A stretch of 64,000 nt of DNA from Methanothermobacter tenebrarum (GCF_023167465.1 NZ_AP025698.1:434001-498000), one strand, 5' to 3'; counted from the first letter of the stretch, positions 25,917 to 35,578 are shown. The notes: generated from the sequence alone by a model not told the origin. Made by a program: numbers and translations.

Positions 25917-26096
25917 TACTACAAAGAGCCAGACTACAATGAATATCACCAGTACAATATAGAATATGAGTCGTGTTCTCATAACCCTTTGCTGGTTTTT
26001 TAAAAGAACCTCTGCACACTTCTTCGAGCATGTTCTCTCATCCAATGGTATGGGGTTCCCACAAACTGGACAATGTCTATGCGGTTCTACCATCAT
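25905..26096 (-). CDS. Small zinc-ribbon membrane protein (DUF2116-like)
   Basis: A 63-residue protein with an N-terminal zinc ribbon (HCPVCGNPI and TCSKKC) and one C-terminal membrane helix (residues 43-60, IFYIVLVIFIVVWLFVVL). This layout matches archaeal DUF2116 proteins, tail-anchored with the ribbon in the cytosol. The ATG at 26096 has GGAGG five bases upstream, and the ATG at 26093 is also possible; the longer frame to 26117 is not needed. It follows the UMP kinase gene by about 20 bases. Confidence 0.75.
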   Translation of the reverse strand: MMVEPHRHCPVCGNPIPLDERTCSKKCAEVLLKNQQRVMRTRLIFYIVLVIFIVVWLFVVLRK

Positions 26097-26117
26097 CTGA
26101 TCCTCCAACTTTCCCAT

Positions 26118-26792
26118 CTATTCCGGGATTACTTTTGTGCCAACCTCCCCCTTTAATGCTCTTATAAGGTTCATAGGATCCTTCCCATTCGCTATTATAC
26201 TTTTGATATTTGATCTTTTTATAATATGGATCGCCGTCAAGTCAAGGAACTCGTAAGTCCCAGCTTTCCAATCTTTATCCTTGAAAAGGTTAAGCATCTC
26301 AGTAGCTGTTATCTCCTTATAGAGGCGGGCATCAGGGTACTTGAGAGGATCTTTATCATAGAATCCATCTACAGAGGTTAAATTGATGAGTATATCAGCA
26401 TCCACAAATTCTGCGAGTATGGCGCCAACCGCATCTGTACTATGGGCAGGTTCTGTCCCGCCCATGACAAGAATCTTACCCGTTGCAGAATATTCAAGCG
26501 CCTCATTAAAATTGTGGGGCACCACCGGATATGCTCTATCCCCAAGGGCTAGTATAAGCATCTTCGCATTAAGGCGTGTGACTTCTATCCCAATATTGTC
26601 ACATTGAGCCTCGTTGGCGCCAAGTTCCCTTGCCAATCTTATATAATCCCTTGCAGGTTCGCCTCCACCAACGACTATAAAAAGTTCATTGGTTTCCTTT
26701 AAGCGATCTAGGACCTTAGCATATTCTTTAAACATGTCTGGATTAAAATTTCTCATGATAATAGAGCCGCCAATCGTGATCACTACTCTCAT
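26118..26792 (-). CDS. pyrH: Uridylate (UMP) kinase
   Basis: A 224-residue kinase of the amino acid kinase fold that phosphorylates UMP to UDP. It has the archaeal PyrH motifs [10 protein letters not shown] at the start, [25 protein letters not shown] and [12 protein letters not shown]. It starts at the ATG at 26792 (MRVVITIGG) with GGTGGG upstream; the longer frame to 26846 adds 18 residues unlike the family. It is the last core gene before the degraded island, and its promoter must lie in 26793-26880. Confidence 0.92.
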   Translation of the reverse strand: MRVVITIGGSIIMRNFNPDMFKEYAKVLDRLKETNELFIVVGGGEPARDYIRLARELGANEAQCDNIGIEVTRLNAKMLILALGDRAYPVVPHNFNEALEYSATGKILVMGGTEPAHSTDAVGAILAEFVDADILINLTSVDGFYDKDPLKYPDARLYKEITATEMLNLFKDKDWKAGTYEFLDLTAIHIIKRSNIKSIIANGKDPMNLIRALKGEVGTKVIPE

Positions 26793-26959
26793 TATTCCCA
26801 CCCAGTAAGATGAATTGATTAAATTCAGATAAGTTTTATTCCACAACCTTACTATGACTATGATAAATGAAAGGATATATTTAATAACCTCGCTTTTCTA
26901 GGATTTCCCCACTCTCCTGCCAATCAGATAAAAAGGCAAAGGATAAGTGTGCACCCCGA

Positions 26960-27305
26960 AAAGGTACATTATTCACCAAAGAAAAAATAATCGAGATTGA
27001 AATGGAAGTGGTTTACAAAAAGCTTGGAATAAAAATAATAGCTGAGGAAGCCACAGGATTTGATGATAATCCAGAAATTTTGTAGCATATTGGAAAGTGT
27101 TCCAGAAGAAATAAAATCAAAGATAGCAAAAGCCATTATAAAGCCAGAATTTTACTTCGCCGCGGATCTTTACAAGGAAGGAAAAAATAACTCTTGGAGA
27201 ATTCTCAGAGATTTTAGGCTTGTCTTCGGATGATTTCAGCAAAAACTGTTGAATGCAGTTGGAATTAAACTGACATCGTGGATAAAAAAAGTAGATAATA
27301 GCTGA
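26960..27305 (+). pseudogene. Decayed remnant, partly UPF0175-like
   Basis: Broken coding sequence in three frames. The clearest part is LESVPEEIKSKIAKA followed, after one frame change in an A-run near 27186, by LYKEGKITLGEFSEILGL, which recalls UPF0175 small proteins (possible antitoxins). A second frame change at 27240 leads to a final KKVDNS stop. An upstream segment (EMEVVYKKLGIKIIAEE) ends in TAG near 27083 and may be a separate remnant. The family call is weak. Confidence 0.4.
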
Positions 27306-28049
27306 TGTAAATGCAGGCTATCAAGTTATAATCCTAGAGCAGGAGGTTACAATTGGACATTGGAGAAGAACATAATAGGCTTCCGTTGATGCTAAAATCA
27401 GGTCAAAAAAATAAGGTTGAGATTCATTGTTTTTCTTCGTTATAGTCCAATAAAACGAACAAAAAAAAGTAGAATTACAGCCTTTATAAAGCATAAATGA
27501 TCAGATACTATAGGATGTTTGAGTGGACATTTGAAAGTCTGAGGGTGTTTTTTGTATTGCCGGGGGCGTGGAGCTAAAAACCCCCGACACCGCAAAATTT
27601 TGTGTTCGTTGCGAAACACTTTAAAGCCAAAACCAGAAAATAGAATTACTGATATGACACCGGCATCTGGAACCAAAAAGCCTGCTTCTATGGGAGATAA
27701 AAAAATCAGAATGAAAGTCTTGAATGGTGTAAAGCTCACTGCATAGGAATACCACTAATCCTACTCATAGGACTGGTAATTCTAGTGCTAACCTTCTAAA
27801 GAATGCAACTAGGAATACTACTATTCCTAGTCATAAAATCAATCCTCCTTAAAGAACCAGACAGAAGGAACATATTCTGGAAAACATATTTCCTTTCAAT
27901 ACCACGTCCTGGAACGTTACATCTAATGGAACCAACGTAAATGTGGAGAAAGATACATAAAATGACCACAGCGTAGGAAATTATATGAGGATACGGCCAA
28001 CCAAGACCTTAACCAACCTACTAAACCCCCCACTACCTCATTTAATTGA
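27306..28049. other. Degraded intergenic stretch without an intact gene
   Basis: No frame longer than about 100 codons is convincing on either strand. Short fragments with coding flavour include a 30-codon frame from a TTG at 27352 with AGGAGGT upstream, a hydrophobic tail near 27745-27797 (PLILLIGLVILVLTF then stop), and an Asn/Thr-rich scrap near 27909-27950 (NVTSNGTNV), as found in secreted adhesin-like proteins. A G5/C5 stem at 27561-27586 and a stem at 27602-27619 are adjacent. Confidence 0.5.
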
Positions 28050-28572
28050 ACAACCCTTGAAACAGTAGATCCTACAAATAATACGTCCAATATAACGGTT
28101 TTCGATAATAGTTATTCAGAGGATCTTAAAAAGCGTCTAACAAAGGCATACACGTATAACAGGAATATAAGCTACGATAAGTACACCAACGGGAACGTTC
28201 ACTTTTTGTTGTATATGAAGTATAAGGTTATCCTAATAGGCTCTCCTCTTGAGGACACCCCTGTTGCCGAGGGGATTATAAAGTCTTTGAAATTGAAAAA
28301 TAATCTCTCTGTAATGACAGGAATAGAAAAAATAGCCCCATCATAGTCTACTTGAAGAGTATTATCTCATCACAATTTGACAAAAAAATCAAGGGCTGGG
28401 ACTCTACAATCGAAAAGGTCACCCACCCCAATCCCTTTAAAGTTAATGACCACGGTCTTACTTTGAAGAAGCCCTAAAATCGCTTTCAGATGAAGTTCGA
28501 AAAATTCTTAGACCTCTAAAGGTTGAAAAAAACCTTAGTAAACAGTCCTGGAGAGACAAAGTTCAAGGATAG
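28050..28572 (+). pseudogene. Frameshifted gene remnant of unknown family
   Basis: An open stretch of 98 codons (28050-28346) encodes TVFDNSYSEDLKKRL and HFLLYMKYKVILIGSPLED. The coding sense then continues in the next frame from about 28321 (NSPIIVYLKSIISSQF, THPNPFKVNDHG), and after a second shift near 28461 as YFEEALKSLSDEVRKIL to a TAG at 28570. Together this is a roughly 170-residue protein broken twice. I do not recognise it. Confidence 0.5.
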
Positions 28573-28957
28573 CAGACAACAATTTTAGTATTCTCTTGCA
28601 CGTTTTAATTTCCTATTTTTTAATTTGAACTTTTATGGTTTGTTTTTAATTGTTTTAGGGGGTTTTCATTTGGTCGTCTATCCCCATCAAAATCCGACCG
28701 AAGATTTTAATAACAATAAATTACTTTAACCCCTTTTAGCCTATAACCAACCCATGAAAACCTAATAACCACCTACCCCACCAAAATCATCTAAAAACTA
28801 CTTTAGATTATCTTAGTTTCCTATTTTTTGATTTGGAGATGTCCTGTCAGTCGTCCACCTTTATAAATAAAGTGCATTACCAGGGGTCGACAAATTTATA
28901 TACCTGAAAGAAGAAACCTCAGAACGAAACAGACAAATTAAAGGAAAAAACCGCCCT
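28573..28957 (+). promoter_or_regulatory. CRISPR leader region
   Basis: An AT-rich, gene-free stretch ahead of the first CRISPR repeat. It contains a good TATA box, AATTTATATACC at 28891-28902, about 60 bases before the array. A 19-base direct repeat (tttcctattttttRatttg) occurs at 28609-28627 and 28817-28835 with one mismatch. The side is assigned as leader because the repeat at the other end of the array is the degenerate one and the crRNA-type handle ATTGAAAC reads on the plus strand. Confidence 0.65.
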
Positions 28958-29121
28958 GTTAAAATCAGACCAAAATGGGATTGAAACATATTTGAGGTGG
29001 GTGAGGTAGTATACCTTGACAAGAGTTAAAATCAGACCAAAATGGGATTGAAACAAACCTTGAAACCCGAGGATGTGATCCCTCCGATCGTGTTAAAATC
29101 AGGCCAAAACGGGATTGAAAT
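28958..29121 (+). CRISPR. Three-repeat, two-spacer CRISPR array
   Basis: Repeats of 30 bases at 28958-28987, 29025-29054 and 29092-29121, starting GTTAAAATCAGACC and ending ATTGAAAC. The first two are identical; the third differs at three positions (A to G, T to C, and a final T), as expected for a leader-distal terminal repeat. Spacers are 37 bases each (28988-29024, 29055-29091) and differ from one another. The repeat matches, from memory, the M. thermautotrophicus type I-B repeat. No cas genes except a broken cas6 are next to it. Confidence 0.93.
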
Positions 29122-29272
29122 TCTATTACGATACTGTTTTTTGTTATTTTCACAGAGTTTGGACTAAAATTAACAGGAGAACAGAATCTAAAGGCTTTGA
29201 AGTTTTAGCAGAGCCAATTTATATTTGAATGCTTTAAATAATTTAGATTAGAGAGTATTGAGGGGGTTATAC

Positions 29273-30000
29273 TTGAGGCTTAGAATAGAATTCAGATCAG
29301 ACATAAGACCATTCAGGATTCCATATAATTATAATCATATTTTATCTGCGATTATTTATAGGAGAATAGCTGACCCAGACCTCGCAAGTGAACTCCATTC
29401 TGCTAACAACTTTAAATTTTTCACATTTTCCCAGTTGAACATACCACGAAGGAAATCATTTGAAAATTTCCTCCTATCAGAGGATGGTAAATTTTACTTT
29501 TTCATATCATCCAAACATAGAGCTCATCAAAAATCTTGTTGAAGGATTTATTGAAAAGCCTGAAATCGATTTTTTGAGAAGAAAAATCCACGTAGACTAT
29601 TTTGAGTTCCTGGAGCCCCCTAAGATCAAAAGGAATATGAAATTCAAGACGATCTCCCCCATAATTATAAAAACAGTGAAAGAGGATAAAGGAGTCCTTA
29701 AACAGTGGAACTTGAACCCAAATGACATCAGATTTTATGAAAACATGCAAAAGAACCTTATAAGGGAGTATAAGGAATTTTATGGGGATTATGATGGTGA
29801 TGAATACCTCAAAGTCGTCCCTACCCTAGTTCCATCAAGAGAAAAAGAATCATGATACCCAAGGAGGATATTGAAACATACCACAGAGCATATCATATGA
29901 AATCACAATCGAGGGAGATCCAAGATTCATAAAATTCGGATACGAGTGCGGGTTTGGTGAAAAAAACAGCATGGGCTTTGGGATGGTGACAAAAGCATGA
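29273..30000 (+). pseudogene. cas6: CRISPR endoribonuclease Cas6, broken by three small indels
   Basis: A full-length Cas6 (about 240 residues) is recoverable across three frame changes. The start is a TTG at 29273 (MRLRIEF) with GAGGGG upstream. The N-terminal part reads PFRIPYNYNHILSAIIYR and IPRRKSFENFLL. Frame breaks lie near 29511 (two C missing), 29845 (one A missing) and 29908 (one T missing). The C-terminus has the Gly-rich Cas6 motif GYECGFGEKNSMGFGMV. Cas6 cuts pre-crRNA in the repeat. There are no internal nonsense codons apart from the shifts, so decay is recent or the indels are technical. Confidence 0.85.
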
Positions 30001-30368
30001 AAATAAATCTATAGGAGGGGGATCAAAGCACGCGCCTCGAAGATGACATTACTTCACTGACAATACCCCCCACAAAAATGTGGAATAAAAGACCCTCGCA
30101 AATTCCCATCATTCTTTAAGGCAAGCTCTAGATCCCCCCATCTGCCACCCTATTTCTCTAGACACCCACCATCAAACAATCCATGTTCCTATGGGATCGT
30201 AGCTGACAATTGCCATAAAAAATTTAGAATCCCCACCTTATAGTATATTTGTACCCTGGTCCATAAACGCCTAGCATGCAAAAGAAATCTGAGAAGATTC
30301 TACCTAGAAGGTTATATTAGTTGTGATAGTATGTTTATAACAGAGATCATGTCAGAGGAGTGATCTGT
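30001..30368. other. Gene-free stretch between cas6 and aRF1
   Basis: No convincing gene on either strand. The right end holds the aRF1 promoter: TATA candidates GTTATATTAG at 30311-30320 and GTTTATAAC near 30333. The rest (30001-30300) is C-rich on the plus strand with no recognised RNA or repeat. Confidence 0.5.
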
Positions 30369-31589
30369 TTGGGTAAAGTATCATCAAAGAAACTCTATGA
30401 ATTTCGGAGGACCTTAGAAGAGCTTGCGAAAAAGAAAGGTAGGGGCACTGAACTCGTATCAGTGTATATACCACCTGATAGGCAGATAAGTGACGTGACT
30501 AAGCATATGAGGGAAGAATTAAGTCAAAGTGCTAATATTAAGAGTAAACAGACTAGGAAGAATGTTCAATCAGCAATAGAAGTTATAATGCAACGTTTGA
30601 AATTGTTCCCCAAACCACCAGAGAACGGTCTTGTGATGTTCGTTGGTATGATACCCCGTGGAGGACCAGGCACCGAAAAGATGGAAACATACGTTTTCGA
30701 ACCGCCAGAGCCCATAAAAACCTATATATATCACTGTAATTCTGAATTTTACCTCGAACCCCTAAAGGAGATGCTAGAAGAGAAGGAAATCTATGGTCTA
30801 GCTGTTCTAGACCGTAAAGAGGCTACAATAGCACTCTTAAAGGGTAAGCGGATTGAAATCCTGAAAACCCTTACAAGTGGCGTTCCAGGAAAGCACAAGG
30901 CTGGAGGCCAGTCACAGCGGAGATTCGACCGCCTGATAGAACTGGCAGCACACGAATTCCTCAAAAGGATAGGAGATCATATGAACGAAGCCTTCCTATC
31001 AATACCCGACCTCAAGGGGATTATCATCGGGGGTCCGGGTCATACCAAGGAGGATTTCGTGAAAGGAGATTACCTACACCATGAGATTAAGAAAAAGATT
31101 ATAACAACAGTTGACACATCCTATACCGGCGAATTCGGGATAAGGGAAGTTATAGACAAATCAATGGATGTTCTAACAGAAATTGATGTGATGAGGGAGA
31201 AAAAACTAGTCCAGAGGTTCCTCACCGAACTCATAAATGAAGAAGGACTGGCAGCCTATGGAGAAGAAGAAGTGCGAAATTATCTCCAAATGGGGGCTGT
31301 GGAAGTACTTTTATTATCAGAGGATCTCAGAGCAAAAAGAGCCACTTATCAGTGCCCATCCTGTAACTATAAAATGGATATAACCATAAAAAAGGAAGAA
31401 TATAGGGAATGTCCCAAGTGTAATGATCAAATGAAAATAGTGGACTCCAGGGACCTCATTGACGATCTTGTGGAAATCGCCGAGACAGTAGGCTCCGAAG
31501 TGGAGATAATATCAACTGAGACAGAGGAAGGAATCCAACTTCTAAAAGCCTTTGGTGGTATCGGGGCGATCTTAAGGTACAGGCCATAA
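30369..31589 (+). CDS. prf1: Peptide chain release factor aRF1
   Basis: A 406-residue class I release factor that reads all three stop codons and triggers peptide release. Domain 1 has NIKS (56-59) and the YHCNSEF stop-reading motif (121-127); domain 2 has the catalytic GGQ (179-181); the C-terminal domain has a zinc-binding CPSC...CPKC pair. The TTG at 30369 is best placed from the GAGGAG ribosome site; a GTG at 30360 would overlap that site. Confidence 0.96.
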   Translation: MGKVSSKKLYEFRRTLEELAKKKGRGTELVSVYIPPDRQISDVTKHMREELSQSANIKSKQTRKNVQSAIEVIMQRLKLFPKPPENGLVMFVGMIPRGGPGTEKMETYVFEPPEPIKTYIYHCNSEFYLEPLKEMLEEKEIYGLAVLDRKEATIALLKGKRIEILKTLTSGVPGKHKAGGQSQRRFDRLIELAAHEFLKRIGDHMNEAFLSIPDLKGIIIGGPGHTKEDFVKGDYLHHEIKKKIITTVDTSYTGEFGIREVIDKSMDVLTEIDVMREKKLVQRFLTELINEEGLAAYGEEEVRNYLQMGAVEVLLLSEDLRAKRATYQCPSCNYKMDITIKKEEYRECPKCNDQMKIVDSRDLIDDLVEIAETVGSEVEIISTETEEGIQLLKAFGGIGAILRYRP

Positions 31590-31666
31590 CCCGGAGGATA
31601 AACCTCACCAGGGGGAAAGGGAGTGCATGGGATAATCCCCCCCATAGAGGCCTGCTAATAACCAAC

Positions 31667-31674
31667 TTTTTTTT
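31667..31674 (+). terminator. Oligo-T terminator after prf1
   Basis: A run of eight T on the plus strand, 78 bases after the aRF1 stop, in a gap between convergent genes. Archaeal termination commonly uses such U-tracts. Confidence 0.45.
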
Positions 31675-31737
31675 AGGGTTTTAGTCCCTTGGGATCCCCC
31701 CTACAATTTTTTTAGGTGGAGTATGCTCAAGTTCACC

Positions 31738-32343
31738 TTATCCAAGTCTCTTAACCTTTATAAGTGACGTGACAGGAACCCCATCAACCTTTGAAATGCC
31801 CTTTTTGTCTATGAGCACCGCCACTACAACTGGTGTTGCCTTCTGACCCTTCAATACCGTTACAGCTTCTTTTATCGTCCTGCCACTTGTTATCACATCA
31901 TCTACTATGAGCACTCTCTTATTTTTAACCTTTGCAAAATTGCTGCTTATAGCCCCCCTGGCGTCTTTACCCTTCCTATGTTTTATGGGGTGGAAAACCG
32001 CTAATGATATGTCCTTTTTCAACTTTGAGACCATCTCATCGGCCATGAGGGTGGCGAATGGGATGCCGCTGATGGCTATTCCAACCACCACATCTATTTC
32101 CCCATATTCTAATGCAAGGTCGGCCATGGCAACTGAAACGTGTCTCATCCGAGTGGAGCTTCTGCCAAGGCTCTCCCAGTTTATGGCGAAATCTAATGGA
32201 GCTTCTTTTATAGATTTCACACTTGTCTGGAGTGTTAACCATCTCGCAGTGTCTTTTGAAACGTTTAACTCATCTGCGATTTCTCCCGTGGTGAAGCCCC
32301 TTTTTCGGAGTTCTTGGGCTTTTTTTATGAGTTTTTCTGTCAT
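31738..32343 (-). CDS. PyrE-like phosphoribosyltransferase with N-terminal HTH (GfcR-type)
   Basis: A 201-residue protein. Residues 1-50 form a helix-turn-helix ([22 protein letters not shown]); the rest is a type I phosphoribosyltransferase with the PRPP-binding loop [14 protein letters not shown]. This is the archaeal orotate-phosphoribosyltransferase-like family, some members of which (GfcR) are sugar-responsive transcription regulators. It is therefore more likely a regulator than the biosynthetic OPRTase. The ATG at 32343 has AGGTG upstream; a GTG at 32352 is less likely. It is downstream of the oxidoreductase gene by 11 bases. Confidence 0.85.
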   Translation of the reverse strand: MTEKLIKKAQELRKRGFTTGEIADELNVSKDTARWLTLQTSVKSIKEAPLDFAINWESLGRSSTRMRHVSVAMADLALEYGEIDVVVGIAISGIPFATLMADEMVSKLKKDISLAVFHPIKHRKGKDARGAISSNFAKVKNKRVLIVDDVITSGRTIKEAVTVLKGQKATPVVVAVLIDKKGISKVDGVPVTSLIKVKRLG

Positions 32344-32354
32344 TTCACACACCT

Positions 32355-33311
32355 TTATAGGTCCCCGTTTAATGTTATGGGGCGATGTTCCCTCGCAGAT
32401 CTTATAGCTGCAAGGGCTGTTCTAAGAGCGTATATTCCATCTTCTCCTGTTATTTCAGGTTCTTCATCATTTATGATTGACATGAGGAAGGATCTGATCT
32501 CGTTTTTTAATGGTTCTTCATGTTCTATTTGAACATTCTGGGCGAACTTACCATAAACGTCTATACTCTGATCTATGTAATCTATGTTTATTATCCCATC
32601 AGTGCCTGTTATGGCTAGTTTCCTCCTCTTATATGGGGTTAACCAGTTAACCTCTAGCATGCCTGTTATGCCACTTTCAAATTTTGCCATTATCTCTGCA
32701 TGGTCCTCGAATTGGCATTTTTCGAGTATGCTCCCCATTGTCGCGTAGATTTCCCTTACTGGTTCGTTGAAGAGGTAGTGCGTCACATCAAGGTCATGGA
32801 TTGCAAGGTCTATCGTCACTCCAACATCCTTTATCCTCGGTGGGAATGGTCCAACCCTCTTTGCTGATGCTGATACCACGTCACCGATAACATCATTTTC
32901 TATAAGTTCTTTTGCTTTTTTCACTGCTGGGTTGAATCTTTCAACGTGTCCTATGGCGAGTTTCACCCCCTTTTTCCGCGCGCTTTTAACCATATCCTCC
33001 GCTTCTTTTAAGGTGAATGCGATGGGCTTTTCTACGAGTACATGTTTTCCGTATTCGATGGCATCCATGGTCACCTGATAGTGGTGTGTTGTTGGCACGC
33101 AGATGCTCACGGCTTCTATCTCCGGTATTTTAAGGAGGTTCTCATAATCCAGGTAACCGCGGGCATCATACTTTTTTGAGACCTTTTGCAGTGTTTCCTC
33201 CATTATATCAGCTACTGCTATGAGGTTGGCTGTCTTGAGGCGGTGGTAAACTCTTGCATGATTGTAACCCATTGCCCCTACACCAATTACTCCTACATTT
33301 ACCCTTCTCAA
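32355..33311 (-). CDS. Gfo/Idh/MocA family oxidoreductase
   Basis: A 318-residue NAD(P)-dependent dehydrogenase. The Rossmann glycine motif [14 protein letters not shown] is at the start and the family lysine motif [12 protein letters not shown] lies near residue 95, followed by the alpha/beta substrate domain with [14 protein letters not shown]. The substrate is probably a sugar, nucleotide sugar or inositol, but cannot be told. The start is a TTG at 33311 with GGAGG upstream, overlapping the hemC stop (TTGA). Confidence 0.88.
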   Translation of the reverse strand: MRRVNVGVIGVGAMGYNHARVYHRLKTANLIAVADIMEETLQKVSKKYDARGYLDYENLLKIPEIEAVSICVPTTHHYQVTMDAIEYGKHVLVEKPIAFTLKEAEDMVKSARKKGVKLAIGHVERFNPAVKKAKELIENDVIGDVVSASAKRVGPFPPRIKDVGVTIDLAIHDLDVTHYLFNEPVREIYATMGSILEKCQFEDHAEIMAKFESGITGMLEVNWLTPYKRRKLAITGTDGIINIDYIDQSIDVYGKFAQNVQIEHEEPLKNEIRSFLMSIINDEEPEITGEDGIYALRTALAAIRSAREHRPITLNGDL

Positions 33312-34177
33312 ATGTAGTCCTCCATTTCATTCGCGACTCTTTCACCCAATTCTTGGGCTTTGTTGATGGGACCCTCCAATGTTACCTGGGATAATATATC
33401 CCCTTCTCTTGATAAAAGGATAGCATATAAGCATAGTTTTCTATTTTGTGCCCGGGCTATCACACCAAGGGGCCATTGACAACCGACTCCTAATTCCTTT
33501 AGGACGCTTTTTTCTGCTTTAACTTCCTGTTGTGACCTATAATGGTTCAGTTTTCTTATTAGGTTGAGGTTTGGGTTGTCTTTTCTTGTTATAATTGCTA
33601 GGGCTCCTTGGCCGGCGGGTGGGGTTATGTATTTGAGTGGGAATCTCCTCCTGATCTTCTCTTCTAATCCTAGGCGTTTTAGTCCGGCTTCTGCCATTAT
33701 TGTCGCGTCTATTTTTCCTTCCATGACCTTTCTTATCCTTGTGTCTATGTTCCCACGTAGGGGTTCTAGTTTGAATTCTTTCTTGTAATGTCTGCAGAAG
33801 GCTTCTCTTCGGAGGCTGCTGGTGCCTATTCTTGAATTAGGTGGCAGTTCGTCCCAGTCAGCCCTTGATACTAATACTTCGTGGGGTGTTTCCCTTTCTG
33901 GTACTGCTGCTATTGTCAGGTCCTCGTCTATTTCTGTTGGAACGTCCTTTAGGCTGTGGACTGCAAGATCCACCCTTTCTTCTAGCACGGCATTGTCTAG
34001 TTCCCTTGTGAATATGCCCTTTCTGTCGATTTTATATAATTGTGAATCTTTTATTTTATCGCCACTTGTCTTTATTATAACCTTTTCTATCCTGGTTGGG
34101 CTTATCCTTGAAAGTTTGGCTATTATATCATCTGTCTGTTTTAGTGCGAGGCGACTTCCCCTTGTCCCTATCCGCAA
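33308..34177 (-). CDS. hemC: Porphobilinogen deaminase (hydroxymethylbilane synthase)
   Basis: A 289-residue enzyme that joins four porphobilinogens to hydroxymethylbilane on the way to uroporphyrinogen III, which feeds cobamides, F430 and siroheme in methanogens. Visible motifs: IGTRGSRLALKQ at the start, HSLKDVPTE, the IGTSSLRR active-site loop, and the dipyrromethane-cofactor cysteine in GVGCQWPLG. The start is a TTG at 34177 with GGGGGAT upstream. It lies 14 bases after cfbE, which uses a product of the same pathway. Confidence 0.95.
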   Translation of the reverse strand: MRIGTRGSRLALKQTDDIIAKLSRISPTRIEKVIIKTSGDKIKDSQLYKIDRKGIFTRELDNAVLEERVDLAVHSLKDVPTEIDEDLTIAAVPERETPHEVLVSRADWDELPPNSRIGTSSLRREAFCRHYKKEFKLEPLRGNIDTRIRKVMEGKIDATIMAEAGLKRLGLEEKIRRRFPLKYITPPAGQGALAIITRKDNPNLNLIRKLNHYRSQQEVKAEKSVLKELGVGCQWPLGVIARAQNRKLCLYAILLSREGDILSQVTLEGPINKAQELGERVANEMEDYI

Positions 34178-34191
34178 GTTGATGATCCCCC

Positions 34192-35505
34192 CTATCTCTC
34201 CTGGATTTTAGAATATTCTGAACGGTAGATTAATATTATATGTTTTCTGGCGGTTGAAAGCGCATATTTAAGCGCATCTTCCCTCTTTTTAATGTAGGGG
34301 ATTTTCTTTTGGAGTTTTTTTTGGATGTTTTTGCCTAGTTCTCCTGTTAATATAATCTTTCCCGTGAAATCTTCAAGTATGCTGGCGGTTTTGTCTTCAT
34401 CTATCTCTTCACAGGTAATCCCATAATCTCCACCTAATATTATAATGGGGGTATTGAAATTTTGGGCCATCTTTAGGGTATATTTTATGGCCTCTGAATT
34501 TATACCAGGGTTTATCTCTTCTATTATTATCTTCCCATCAACGTGACGCCTAGAACTTCTACCCCTGACGCCTTTAAAGTTCCTGAGACCCTCCCGTATC
34601 CTCTTTATACTAATATTAAGGGTTAAGGCGGCTGATACTGCTGCTAATAGGTTGAGGAGGTAGTGTGGGCCCGGGGCGAAACTTTCAACGGTGAATATAG
34701 TATTATATTCCCTGTCTGTTATTGTTTTAAGACCGTTTACATGTACTTTTAGGCGGGTTTTTTCAAGGCCATAATCTATGTCTGTAGGATAGATGTTAGC
34801 ATCTTTTTCTCTTATTGAGAATGTGTTCACGTTTTTAAATTGATTATAGTATTCCTTGTAGGCTGTGTGTTCGCAGCATGTTATTTTGCTTTTGAATATC
34901 TGGGATTTGGCCTTGCTCGCCTTTTCTTTTCCCCCTCTGATGGGGTAATCTTCTATTATGTTGGTTAGTATTCCCACGTCTGCGAGGCCTGTTCCCCCAA
35001 GGGATGTTTCGAATATGCACGCTTGGTAATCTAGGCCCCTGGCAAGTTCCACCGCTTCTATGATGCTTGCTGGTGTTATGCTGATATTCTCTTTAAGTTT
35101 TTTCGTGGATAAAAAAACTCCTAGGCTGCTGAGTATGAGGAGATTTTTTTCTCCCAGGATTTCTTTAAGCATCCATACGACGCTCGTTTTACCTTTAACT
35201 CCTGTAACCTCTATTATAGGGGTTTTAGCTAGTTTTTCATCCTTTGATAGGAGGAATTTCACTATTTCATGGTGTGTGTAGTCGACTTTTAGGTTGAGGG
35301 GGCAGTGGATTGGTGCTATTATTCTCAGATTATCTGATTCTGGGATTCTGTTAACGAGTTTTATCCCCTCTTCTGTGAGGATTTTTTTATTTTCCTCATT
35401 GAGGCTATTGTAGATGTCCCATGCAAATACCTTCCTACAATGTTCTCTGAGTGCGAGTGCTATTGTGACACCACCATGAGTAAGATCCACCACCAGTGCT
35501 TCCAT
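34192..35505 (-). CDS. cfbE: Coenzyme F430 synthase CfbE (Mur-ligase-like)
   Basis: A 437-residue Mur-ligase-fold enzyme. The ATP loop is GVKGKTS (102-108) in place of the GTNGKT of peptidoglycan ligases, and the ligand loops FETSLGGTGLAD and RGRSSRRHVDGKIIIEE are present. Archaeal proteins of this type catalyse the last ring-closing, ATP-dependent step of coenzyme F430 formation, needed by methyl-CoM reductase. Pairing with hemC supports a tetrapyrrole role. The start is the ATG at 35505. A pseudomurein ligase is the main alternative, but the truncated N-terminal domain argues against it. Confidence 0.85.
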   Translation of the reverse strand: MEALVVDLTHGGVTIALALREHCRKVFAWDIYNSLNEENKKILTEEGIKLVNRIPESDNLRIIAPIHCPLNLKVDYTHHEIVKFLLSKDEKLAKTPIIEVTGVKGKTSVVWMLKEILGEKNLLILSSLGVFLSTKKLKENISITPASIIEAVELARGLDYQACIFETSLGGTGLADVGILTNIIEDYPIRGGKEKASKAKSQIFKSKITCCEHTAYKEYYNQFKNVNTFSIREKDANIYPTDIDYGLEKTRLKVHVNGLKTITDREYNTIFTVESFAPGPHYLLNLLAAVSAALTLNISIKRIREGLRNFKGVRGRSSRRHVDGKIIIEEINPGINSEAIKYTLKMAQNFNTPIIILGGDYGITCEEIDEDKTASILEDFTGKIILTGELGKNIQKKLQKKIPYIKKREDALKYALSTARKHIILIYRSEYSKIQER

Positions 35506-35578
35506 TATTATACGACCCTATCACCTTCTGGGGGGTGTCATCATGTGGGGGTCTATGGTCGTCGGATACGATCCCCCC

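Noticed and set aside
27440..27739. A 99-codon minus-strand frame in the decayed island
   Set aside because: It has low-complexity, mixed composition without a ribosome site and crosses the GC hairpins; probably spurious.
30001..30368. Additional cas genes after cas6
   Set aside because: No frame of useful length or Cas-like motif was seen on either strand.
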